A stretch of DNA of 8,677 bases from Betaproteobacteria bacterium (lineage in GTDB: Bacteria; Pseudomonadota; Gammaproteobacteria; Burkholderiales; UBA9220), in the NCBI GenBank assembly GCA_003519965.1, contig DOVS01000346.1, positions 1,707-10,383 on the forward strand, in the 5' to 3' direction. The notes under the pieces were generated by a model. That model was given only the letters and a program-made list of their open reading frames with translations. It searched no databases and was not told the origin of the DNA. Position 1 is the stretch's first letter. Each line of letters begins with the position of its first letter. Positions 1 through 5,496 of the stretch are shown here, piece after piece. Position numbers and translations under genes: made by a program.

Positions 1-16
1 GCCGTTTCGCCCTACC

Positions 17-844
17 TTATTTCAACCCGACTGCGGCGTTAGAGTAAACGATCTTAGCCTTGGAACGTAATTTCTGGATCATGCGTTGGGATTCCTGCCG
101 TTCTATCGCAGCGCGCAGATTACGTTTAACGTTTTCCAGGGGCGGCATGTGGAAGGCGCGCGTGGCTTCCAGTTGGATAATATGCCAGCCGAAGGGCGTC
201 TTCACCGGGGCTTTGGTGTATTCTCCCTTTTTCAATTGTTGCAGCGCCTTGGCAAAGGGTGCAACGAGATCGTTCTTGGCCATCCACGGTAGTTGGCCGC
301 CTTGCGCCTTGGAGCCGATGTCGAGCGAGTCTTTCTCGGCCAGCTTAGCGAAATTAGCGCCTTTGTTTAATTCGCTAATAATTTTTTTGGCTTCGGCCTC
401 GGTCTTCACCAGAATGTGGCGCGCCCGGTACTGTTTATCGCCTTTCGCCGCTTTTATTTTGTCGTATTCGGCCTGCACCGCTTGGTCGCTAACGGGGTGC
501 TTTTTCAAGTAGTCTTGGATATACGCCGTCGCCAACACCGCGTGTTCCGCCGCTTTCATTTGCATTTTGACGGTCGCATTTCTATTTAACCGCTTTTTTC
601 TCGCGGCCTGGACCAGCACTTCGGTGGTAATGCGGCCTTGAAGCACCGCTTGGCGCAATCGCGGTGTATCCGCTTGCCCTCGGCTGACCCCTTCCTTGAC
701 GATCATATTGACGACCGATTCGTGAATCGGTGCGCCATTCACCGTGGCGGCGACTTTCCCGCCGGCGGCTTGGGCGCTGCCGAAGGTAAGCGCTAGTAGG
801 CCCAGGCAGCCGGCGCGCAGAATACGGGTTTTAACAGGATGCAT
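17..844 (-). CDS. Exported parvulin-type peptidyl-prolyl cis-trans isomerase (PpiC/SurA-like)
   Basis: Probable periplasmic folding factor that isomerises Xaa-Pro bonds, 275 residues with the start chosen here. Residues 1-26 look like a Sec signal peptide: basic start (K5, R7, R10), hydrophobic core, and a likely cut after A-Q-A at residue 26. The cysteine at 13 precedes most of the hydrophobic core and lacks a proper lipobox, so a lipoprotein is unlikely. A helical chaperone-like N-region follows, then one parvulin domain at about 139-229 with the family signatures ARHILV (141-146), GGQLPW (182-187) and TPFGWHII (216-223), then a charged helical tail. An in-frame ATG at 862 would add six residues but has no Shine-Dalgarno sequence. 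The ATG at 844 has AGAAAGG eight bases upstream and starts directly on a normal signal peptide. It is the last visible gene of the leftward cluster. Family assignment is firm; the client proteins are unknown. Confidence 0.93.
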   Translation of the reverse strand: MHPVKTRILRAGCLGLLALTFGSAQAAGGKVAATVNGAPIHESVVNMIVKEGVSRGQADTPRLRQAVLQGRITTEVLVQAARKKRLNRNATVKMQMKAAEHAVLATAYIQDYLKKHPVSDQAVQAEYDKIKAAKGDKQYRARHILVKTEAEAKKIISELNKGANFAKLAEKDSLDIGSKAQGGQLPWMAKNDLVAPFAKALQQLKKGEYTKAPVKTPFGWHIIQLEATRAFHMPPLENVKRNLRAAIERQESQRMIQKLRSKAKIVYSNAAVGLK

Positions 845-878
845 GAATTGAGCCTTTCTCATTTAGTTGAGTGGGGAA

Positions 879-1142
879 TTACGATTCGTCGGTAGTGTAC
901 GCTTTTATACTGAGAGCGTGAATTTCGCGGTGCATCAAATCGCCTAAGGCGTCGTAGACCATGCGATGACGGGCTAGGCTATTTTTGCCGGCGAAGGCGT
1001 CGGCAACGATCCGTAGCCGGTAGTGGCCGCCGCCTTCCCGCGCACCGGCATGGCCCGCGTGCGCTGCACTGTCGTCGATGAGCTCCACGCTGCTGGGTTC
1101 GAGAACCTGCAATCGTTGCTCGATGGCGTCCATCGTATTCAT
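879..1142 (-). CDS. bolA: BolA family protein
   Basis: Small (87 residues) BolA/IbaG-fold protein. Family members pair with monothiol glutaredoxins around a [2Fe-2S] cluster and are tied to iron-sulfur trafficking, stress and cell shape; some bind DNA. Visible hallmarks are the N-terminal helix, the H28-A-G-H31 and G37-G-G-H40-Y loop region, the R58-H59-R60-x-V-Y motif containing the family's invariant histidine, and a closing H75-A-L-S segment. Its ATG overlaps the yciI stop codon in an ATGA arrangement, so translation is probably coupled; an AAAGGTG-like ribosome site lies at 1151-1157, eight bases upstream. It sits between yciI and the prolyl isomerase gene. Whether it is the BolA or the IbaG functional type cannot be settled from sequence alone, so the symbol is by family. 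Confidence 0.9.
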   Translation of the reverse strand: MNTMDAIEQRLQVLEPSSVELIDDSAAHAGHAGAREGGGHYRLRIVADAFAGKNSLARHRMVYDALGDLMHREIHALSIKAYTTDES

Positions 1143-1441
1143 GGCGGCAGCACCTTTCTGAAGGGTTTGACATCGACGCGGGCGTAAACGCCCGCGTCGA
1201 CATAGGGATCGGCCTCGGCCCAGCGCTGGGCCGCTTCCAGCGAATCGAATTCAGCAACGATTAAGCTGCCGGAGAATCCGGCAGGTCCCGGATCGGGACT
1301 GTCGATGGCGGGGAAAGGCCCGGCCAGCAGCAATCGCCCTTCCCGATGCAAACAGCGTAGCCGTTCGAGGTGTTGGGTGCGTGCGTCTTGCCGTTTCTCT
1401 AGGCTGCCGGGCGCGTCCTCGCCGTGGATAGCGTAGAGCAT
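1139..1441 (-). CDS. yciI: YciI family protein
   Basis: A 100-residue protein of the YciI superfamily, a ferredoxin-like alpha/beta fold related to chlorite-dismutase and muconolactone-isomerase-like dimeric proteins. No firm biochemical role is known; a His-Asp pair has been proposed as a catalytic site in the family. Both candidates are present: H24 in the R-x-x-H-L helix and D78 in the W-A-E-A-D-P-Y motif. The G-R-L-L-L-A-G-P strand (35-42) and the C-terminal V-K-P-F-R-K-V-L-P segment are also typical. The start codon directly abuts the yciB stop (TGAATG on the minus strand), and a good Shine-Dalgarno sequence AAGAGGAA lies at 1451-1458 inside the yciB end. The 3' end overlaps bolA by four bases. 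The gene is unusually rich in perfect inverted repeats, listed separately. Confidence 0.92.
   Translation of the reverse strand: MLYAIHGEDAPGSLEKRQDARTQHLERLRCLHREGRLLLAGPFPAIDSPDPGPAGFSGSLIVAEFDSLEAAQRWAEADPYVDAGVYARVDVKPFRKVLPP
1173..1200. repeat. Perfect 12-bp inverted repeat with 4-base loop inside yciI
   Basis: TCGACGCGGGCG at 1173-1184 is followed by TAAA and then its exact reverse complement CGCCCGCGTCGA at 1189-1200. In the yciI transcript this would fold into a very GC-rich 12-pair hairpin with a UUUA loop, ending about 30 bases before the bolA start codon. No U-tract follows in the direction of transcription, so it is not a standard intrinsic terminator. A role in transcript processing or in setting bolA expression is only inference; it also encodes the YciI stretch from V81 to V91. 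Confidence 0.8.
1216..1233. repeat. Perfect 18-bp palindrome inside yciI
   Basis: CGGCCCAGCGCTGGGCCG at 1216-1233 is its own reverse complement with no spacer. It lies 16 bases from the 12-bp hairpin described at 1173-1200. With no loop it is a poor RNA hairpin, but two-fold symmetric sites of this kind can bind dimeric proteins. It lies within the codons for the alpha-helix around W74, and no function can be assigned from sequence. Confidence 0.75.
1266..1299. repeat. Two adjoining perfect hairpins inside yciI
   Basis: CTGCCGGA (1266-1273), loop GAA and TCCGGCAG (1277-1284) form an 8-bp stem. Immediately next to it GTCCCG (1285-1290), loop GAT and CGGGAC (1294-1299) form a 6-bp stem, with no base between the two elements. 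They are in the codons around residues 48-59 of YciI. Their function is unknown. Confidence 0.7.
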
Positions 1442-1984
1442 TCAGTCGGTTTCCTCTTGATTGACGTATTTGGACAACATGAGTCCCTGAATAATGATGA
1501 ATATTATCATGAGGCCGAGGGTGCCGAACAGCTTGAAGTCCACCCATTGATTAGTGGAATAGGTGCTGGCTACATAAAGATTGGCGCCGCCCAGAAAAGC
1601 AAAAAACAGCGCCCAACTGATGTTGAGCCTGAACCAGACGTGAGGCGGCAGCGTAATCTGCCCGCCCATTAGCGCGGTAATCAAATTTTTCCTGAAAACC
1701 ACCTGGCTGACGAGCAATGTCAAGGCGAACAACCAATAGAGTACGGTCGGCTTCCATTTAATAAATGTTTCATCGTGCAGCAGCAAAGTGGCGCCGCCGA
1801 ACAGGGTAATGACCACTAAACTCATCCACAAGGTGGCGCCAACCTTGCGATGCCGCACCCAGACCCAGCCAATTTGCCCGAAAGTGGCGATGATGGCGGT
1901 AGCGGTAGCGATATAAATGCCATACAGTTTAAATGCGGCGAAGAAGAGGATAATGGGAAAAAGATCGAAGAAAAATTTTTGCAT
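1442..1984 (-). CDS. yciB: Inner-membrane septation/intracellular spreading protein YciB (IspZ family)
   Basis: A 180-residue polytopic inner-membrane protein with about five to six hydrophobic helices and the usual family length. E. coli YciB is linked to cell-envelope synthesis and septum integrity, and its Shigella homologue IspZ (IspA) to intracellular spreading; the molecular activity is not settled. Visible family features are the N-terminal F-F-F-D-x-F-P-I-I-L-F-F segment, the [14 protein letters not shown] motif (about 16-29), the central K-P-T-V-L-Y-W-L-F segment and the L-N-x-x-W-A-x-F-F segment near the fourth helix. It is the first gene of the leftward cluster. I see no clear Shine-Dalgarno sequence at the start, but the start is fixed by homology because the conserved F-P-I-I-L-F-F stretch begins at about residue 9. 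Confidence 0.94.
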   Translation of the reverse strand: MQKFFFDLFPIILFFAAFKLYGIYIATATAIIATFGQIGWVWVRHRKVGATLWMSLVVITLFGGATLLLHDETFIKWKPTVLYWLFALTLLVSQVVFRKNLITALMGGQITLPPHVWFRLNISWALFFAFLGGANLYVASTYSTNQWVDFKLFGTLGLMIIFIIIQGLMLSKYVNQEETD

Positions 1985-2000
1985 CGGCGTTGGGGGCGTG

Positions 2001-2030
2001 TTTCCCTAAAACCTCGTATTTTGCTATGAT
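2001..2030 (+). promoter_or_regulatory. Candidate sigma-70 promoter with extended -10, driving the rightward operon
   Basis: TGCTATGAT at 2022-2030 is an extended -10 element (TGn plus TATGAT, five of six matches to TATAAT), followed by a GC-rich TCGCGC stretch where the discriminator would be. The -35 position holds only a weak TTTCCC at 2001-2006, spacing 18, as is common with extended -10 promoters. Transcription would start near 2037, giving a leader of about 25 bases before the PHP gene. It lies in the 76-base divergent gap. I could not pick out an equally good leftward promoter for yciB. Confidence 0.55.
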
Positions 2031-2060
2031 TCGCGCTGTTTCCACAAGCAACTCAATTTA

Positions 2061-2921
2061 ATGTCGTGTATCGACTTGCATAGTCATTCGACAGTTTCCG
2101 ATGGCTCGCTGGCTCCCGCCGATCTTATCCGGCACGCGGCGCAACAGGGCGTTAAAGTGCTGGCGTTGACCGATCACGACGACGTGGCGGGGTTGAACGC
2201 GGCGCGAACCGCCGCTCGGCCGGTAGAGATTTCCCTGATTGCCGGCGCCGAGATTTCGGTAACCTGGCGCGATCGCACCTTACATATCGTCGGCCTTAAG
2301 ATTGACCCGCATTATCCCGCATTGCAACAGGGGCTGCGCGCCATCCGCGACGGCCGGGTTGACCGCGCCGCTAAAATCGCCGAGGCGTTGGCTAACAGCG
2401 GTATCGACGGTAGTCTTGAGGGCGCTTACGGTTTTGTGCGGGAGAATATTATCAGCCGCACCCATTTCGCCTGCTTTTTAGTGAGCCGGGGATATGCCGG
2501 TAATATGAAAAATGTGTTCAAAAAATTTCTCGTCAAAGGGCGGCCAGGCTATGTTCCTCATCGCTGGGCGGAGCTTGCCGACGTCGTGCGCTGGATCAAG
2601 GACAGTGGAGGGCGCGCCGTCCTTGCGCATCCTGGTCGTTACGGCTTGGGCGGCGCCACGTTGCGCCAGTTACTGGAAGAATTTCGAGCGCTTGGCGGCG
2701 ATGCGCTGGAAGTGGTTTCCGGCAGCCATACTCCGGAAATGACGCAACGTTTCGCCGGATTGGCGGCGGAATACGGATTTTTGGCGTCGTGCGGTTCCGA
2801 TTATCATGGCCCGGATCGCGGCTATGGCGAAATCGGGCGCATCCCTCCGCTGCCGTCCGGTTGCGCGCCAGTATGGCATGACTGGCCGGAAGCCTCCGCA
2901 CTGGCGGTATCGGCCGCATAA
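2061..2921 (+). CDS. rnm: PHP-domain phosphoesterase, RNase AM / 3',5'-nucleotide bisphosphate phosphatase (YciV family)
   Basis: A 286-residue metal-dependent PHP hydrolase of the YciV/RNase AM family. Family members trim 5' ends of rRNA precursors and hydrolyse 3',5'-bisphosphate nucleotides such as pAp. The metal ligands expected for the fold are all visible: H7-S-H9, D14, H39 in T-D-H-D-D, E64 in G-A-E-I-S, H75, H135 in S-R-T-H-F-A, H190 in L-A-H-P-G-R-Y and D247-Y-H249. The G-Y-A-G-N-M-K-N-V-F-K-K-F-L block (about 145-158) and the following P-G-Y-V-P are characteristic of the YciV branch rather than of DNA polymerase or histidinol-phosphatase PHP proteins. The catalytic motif begins at residue 5, which fixes the start, although no clear Shine-Dalgarno sequence precedes it. 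Three bases separate it from yciO, as in the yciV-yciO pairing known in E. coli. Confidence 0.94.
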   Translation: MSCIDLHSHSTVSDGSLAPADLIRHAAQQGVKVLALTDHDDVAGLNAARTAARPVEISLIAGAEISVTWRDRTLHIVGLKIDPHYPALQQGLRAIRDGRVDRAAKIAEALANSGIDGSLEGAYGFVRENIISRTHFACFLVSRGYAGNMKNVFKKFLVKGRPGYVPHRWAELADVVRWIKDSGGRAVLAHPGRYGLGGATLRQLLEEFRALGGDALEVVSGSHTPEMTQRFAGLAAEYGFLASCGSDYHGPDRGYGEIGRIPPLPSGCAPVWHDWPEASALAVSAA

Positions 2922-2924
2922 CGC

Positions 2925-3554
2925 ATGGCGCAGTTTTTTACTATTCACCCCGACAATCCCCAAGCGCGCCTGATTAAACAAGCCGTCGCGATCATCCGGG
3001 AGGGGGGGGTGATCGTTTTCCCCACGGATTCCTGTTATGCGCTGGGCTGCCGGCTGGGCGATAAGGCCGCCATGGAGCGTATTCGCGCGATCCGGCAGGT
3101 AGACGCGAATCACCATTTCACCCTGGTTTGCCGCAATCTGTCGGAGATTGCCCAGTTCGCCAAGGTGGATAATAGCCAGTATCGTCTATTGAAGGCCGCC
3201 ACGCCTGGCGGTTATACATTTATTCTGCAGGCGACCCGGGAAGTGCCGCGCCGTTTGCAGCATCCTAAGCGCAATACGATCGGTTTGCGCGTTCCCTCCC
3301 ACCCGGTGGTGGACGCCTTGCTATCCGAATTAGGAGAACCGCTGCTGAGCTCCACATTGATTTTGCCGGGGGACACGTTGCCGTTGACCGACCCATATGA
3401 AACCAGACAATGCCTGGAGCATCAGGTCGATCTTGTCATGGATGGCGGTTATTGCGGAATGGATATGACCAGCGTGATCGATCTCAGCGGCGACACGCCG
3501 AGGCTGGTGCGTCTCGGCAAGGGAGATGTTGCAGTTTTTGGAGTGACGCCTTAA
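2925..3554 (+). CDS. yciO: YciO, Sua5/YrdC-family protein
   Basis: A 209-residue single-domain protein of the Sua5/YrdC/YciO fold. True TsaC/Sua5 enzymes make threonylcarbamoyl-AMP for t6A tRNA modification. Nucleotide-pocket landmarks are present: G-G-V-I-V-F-P-T-D-S-C-Y-A-L-G-C (27-42), T-P-G-G-Y-T-F-I-L (about 93-101) and I-G-L-R-V-P (about 119-124). However, the TsaC catalytic KxR motif aligns with A-I-R at 55-57, and the SxN motif aligns with T-L-I at 144-146 in the L-L-S-S-T-L-I-L-P-G segment. Both changes match the YciO branch. Automated labels of 'threonylcarbamoyl-AMP synthase' may therefore overstate its role. The gene starts three bases after the PHP gene without a clear ribosome site, suggesting coupling, and its TAA overlaps the next ATG by one base. 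A run of eight G lies at 3002-3009. Confidence 0.92.
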   Translation: MAQFFTIHPDNPQARLIKQAVAIIREGGVIVFPTDSCYALGCRLGDKAAMERIRAIRQVDANHHFTLVCRNLSEIAQFAKVDNSQYRLLKAATPGGYTFILQATREVPRRLQHPKRNTIGLRVPSHPVVDALLSELGEPLLSSTLILPGDTLPLTDPYETRQCLEHQVDLVMDGGYCGMDMTSVIDLSGDTPRLVRLGKGDVAVFGVTP

Positions 3555-4201
3555 TGGATAATTTACTGGCGCTCATTTCAATTTATGCGTTGCCGATTAT
3601 TTTCGCCATCACCTTGCACGAAGCGGCTCATGGTTACGCCGCCAAGCAATTCGGCGACCTGACCGCCCATCAAATGGGGCGGATCAGCTTGAATCCCTTG
3701 CGCCATATCGACCTGGTGGGGACGATCTTAGTTCCGGCGGTTACCTTGGCGCTAGGTGGAATACTATTTGGCTGGGCCAAGCCGGTGCCGGTTAATTTCG
3801 GCAACCTCCGCCATCCGAAAAAAGATATGCTGTGGGTGGCGCTGGCCGGTCCCGCGGCTAATTTGGCGATGGCGCTTTTTTGGGCGCTGTCGATCAAGTT
3901 GTCCATGTGGGCGCCATCCAGTCCCTTCGCCGTTCCCATGGGGTTGATGGGGAAAGCCGGGGTAACCATCAATGTGATCCTGATGGTGCTGAATCTTCTG
4001 CCGATTTTACCATTGGACGGCGGCCGCATTATGGTTAGCCTACTTCCTCACCGCTATGCCTATGGCTACTCCAAACTAGAGCCTTACGGATTGATGATCC
4101 TGGTGTTCTTGCTGTTTACCGGGGTGCTGGGGCATATTCTCTGGCCGCTGATTAGTCTCGCCATGAGAGGGATTTTCGCCGTTTTCGGCATTGCCTTCTA
4201 A
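3554..4201 (+). CDS. Site-2 protease family (peptidase M50) membrane metalloprotease
   Basis: A 215-residue integral-membrane zinc protease with about five to six hydrophobic segments. The zinc motif H22-E-A-A-H26 is in the first helix and the third ligand is D155 in N147-L-L-P-I-L-P-L-D-G-G-R, the M50 family's second signature. F-G-W-A-K-P-V-P-V-N (about 74-83) and the A-G-P-A-A-N segment (about 99-104) mark the compact SpoIVFB-like/Rip subgroup. There is no PDZ domain, so this is not RseP, and its substrate cannot be told. The frame is open further upstream, but ATG 3554 is preferred: it overlaps the yciO stop as TAATG, has GGAG at 3540-3543, and leads straight into the first membrane helix. 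The same order (yciO, M50 protease, trpS) is, from memory, common in gammaproteobacteria. Confidence 0.93.
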   Translation: MDNLLALISIYALPIIFAITLHEAAHGYAAKQFGDLTAHQMGRISLNPLRHIDLVGTILVPAVTLALGGILFGWAKPVPVNFGNLRHPKKDMLWVALAGPAANLAMALFWALSIKLSMWAPSSPFAVPMGLMGKAGVTINVILMVLNLLPILPLDGGRIMVSLLPHRYAYGYSKLEPYGLMILVFLLFTGVLGHILWPLISLAMRGIFAVFGIAF

Positions 4202-4215
4202 GGGAACACAACCCT

Positions 4216-5418
4216 ATGTATACTCAACGTGTTTTATCCGGGATGCGCTCGACGGGCGCGCTCCATATGGGTCATTACCACGGTGTTTTAACGAATTGGG
4301 TCGCTTTACAACACGAGTACGACTGTTTGTTTTTCGTGGCCGATTGGCATGCGCTAACGACCCATTACGATACCCCGGACGCCATCGAACATCATGTGTG
4401 GGAGATGCTCATCGATTGGCTGGCGGCCGGGGTCGATCCCGCGCGGGCGACGTTGTTTATTCAATCTCGCGTGCCGGAACACGCTGAATTGCATTTGCTG
4501 CTGTCGATGATTACGCCCTTGGGTTGGCTGGAGCGGGTGCCGACCTATAAAGAGCAGCAGGAAAAGCTACACGAGAAAGACCTCAACACGTATGGCTTCC
4601 TCGGTTATCCGTTGCTGCAAGCCGCGGATATTCTGGCGTATCGCGCCAACTTGGTGCCGGTGGGAGAGGACCAGGTGCCGCATATTGAATTCACGCGAGA
4701 GATCGTCCGCCGCTTTAACCATTTTTACGGCCGCGAGCCCGGTTTCGAGCAGAAGGCGGAGAACGCGATTAAAAAGCTGGGCAGCAAGAAAGCGCGGCTA
4801 TACGATGAACTGCGCACACGTTATCAGGAGCAGGGAGACGATGCGGCGCTGGAGGCGGCCCGCGCATTGCTTAACGAACAGCAGAATGTATCCCTCGGCG
4901 ACCGCGAGCGCTTATTCGGCTATCTCGAAGGGGGCGGAAAAATGATTCTGGTGGAGCCTCAGTCGCTGTTGACCAAGGCTTCTCGCGTGCCCGGTCTTGA
5001 CGGGCAGAAAATGTCCAAGTCTTACCATAATACTATTGGCTTGCGCGAAGCGCCGGCAAGCGTGACCAAGAAAATCCGCACCATGCCGACCGATCCGGCG
5101 CGGGTGCGGCGCACCGATCCCGGCGACCCAGAAAAATGTCCGGTTTGGCAGTTCCATCTCGTCTATTCGGATGACGGCCTGCGTCAGTGGGTGCGGGAAG
5201 GTTGCCATAGCGCCGGAATCGGCTGCCTCGATTGCAAACAGCCGGTTATCGATGCGGTGCTGAAGGAGCAAGCCCCCATGCTGGAACGCGCTAAGCCCTA
5301 TCAGGAGGATCTCGCGCTACTACGCAGTATCGTGGCGGACGGTTGTGAAAAGGCGCGTAAGCTGGCGACGGAAACCATGCGCGATGTGCGTCAAGCAATG
5401 GGGTTAAGCTATAGTTAA
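4216..5418 (+). CDS. trpS: Tryptophanyl-tRNA synthetase (long form, with four-cysteine motif)
   Basis: Class I aminoacyl-tRNA synthetase that charges tRNA-Trp in the cytoplasm, 400 residues. The HIGH signature is H17-M-G-H20 and the KMSKS loop is K265-M-S-K-S269; D138 in A-A-D-I-L-A-Y and G150-E-D-Q153 belong to the tryptophan/ATP pocket. It is about 65 residues longer than the roughly 334-residue E. coli enzyme. The extra length is mostly a charged, helical insert at about 178-243, before the KMSKS loop, as in the long TrpS forms of Pseudomonas and Xanthomonas. Cysteines 308, 330, 337 and 340 form C-x21-C-x6-C-x2-C, nearly the pattern that holds a [4Fe-4S] cluster in Thermotoga maritima TrpRS. 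AAGGGA at 4200-4205 serves as ribosome site. It lies 14 bases after the protease gene, probably in the same operon. Confidence 0.97.
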   Translation: MYTQRVLSGMRSTGALHMGHYHGVLTNWVALQHEYDCLFFVADWHALTTHYDTPDAIEHHVWEMLIDWLAAGVDPARATLFIQSRVPEHAELHLLLSMITPLGWLERVPTYKEQQEKLHEKDLNTYGFLGYPLLQAADILAYRANLVPVGEDQVPHIEFTREIVRRFNHFYGREPGFEQKAENAIKKLGSKKARLYDELRTRYQEQGDDAALEAARALLNEQQNVSLGDRERLFGYLEGGGKMILVEPQSLLTKASRVPGLDGQKMSKSYHNTIGLREAPASVTKKIRTMPTDPARVRRTDPGDPEKCPVWQFHLVYSDDGLRQWVREGCHSAGIGCLDCKQPVIDAVLKEQAPMLERAKPYQEDLALLRSIVADGCEKARKLATETMRDVRQAMGLSYS

Positions 5419-5421
5419 ACG

Positions 5422-5469
5422 ATGCGTTGGCTTGATGTCGTCGGGATTGCCGTTCGCTTCGCCGCCTGA
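5422..5469 (+). other. 15-codon open reading frame in the trpS-lon gap, probably not a gene
   Basis: The 78-base gap between trpS and lon contains an ATG at 5422, three bases after the trpS stop, that reads 15 codons (MRWLDVVGIAVRFAA) to TGA at 5467. It has no recognisable Shine-Dalgarno sequence. It may be chance, or a short coupled leader before lon. The gap holds no clear promoter or terminator. Confidence 0.15.
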
Positions 5470-5482
5470 AAGACGAGAAACC

Positions 5483-5490
5483 AGAGGGGA
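5483..5490 (+). promoter_or_regulatory. Ribosome binding site of the lon gene
   Basis: AGAGGGGA ends six bases before ATG 5497 and is the best Shine-Dalgarno match among the rightward genes. It supports this start over later in-frame ATGs (for example the one encoding residue 12), and is consistent with efficient independent initiation on lon. Confidence 0.7.
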
Positions 5491-5496
5491 TGCCAA

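Noticed and set aside
60..512. 150-codon plus-strand open frame opposite the prolyl isomerase gene
   Set aside because: It lies entirely antisense to a well-supported gene, and its translation has no recognisable domain and a composition typical of a shadow frame.
714..731. Inverted repeat ACCGATTC-GT-GAATCGGT inside the prolyl isomerase gene
   Set aside because: A perfect 8-bp repeat with a 2-base centre, but isolated within conserved coding sequence, with no context suggesting a binding site and plausible by chance.
1173..1200. The 12-bp hairpin as an intrinsic terminator
   Set aside because: No T-run follows on the minus strand, and bolA begins within about 30 bases, overlapping the same coding unit.
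3410..3553. Upstream extension of the site-2 protease frame back to 3410
   Set aside because: It overlaps the conserved C-terminus of yciO in another frame, its translation is not protease-like, and the ATG at 3554 has a ribosome site and leads into the first membrane helix.
5432..5470. Possible heat-shock (sigma-32) or sigma-70 promoter before lon, starting from CTTGATG at 5432
   Set aside because: No CCCCAT-like or TATAAT-like -10 element lies at the right distance downstream; only the -35-like part matches.
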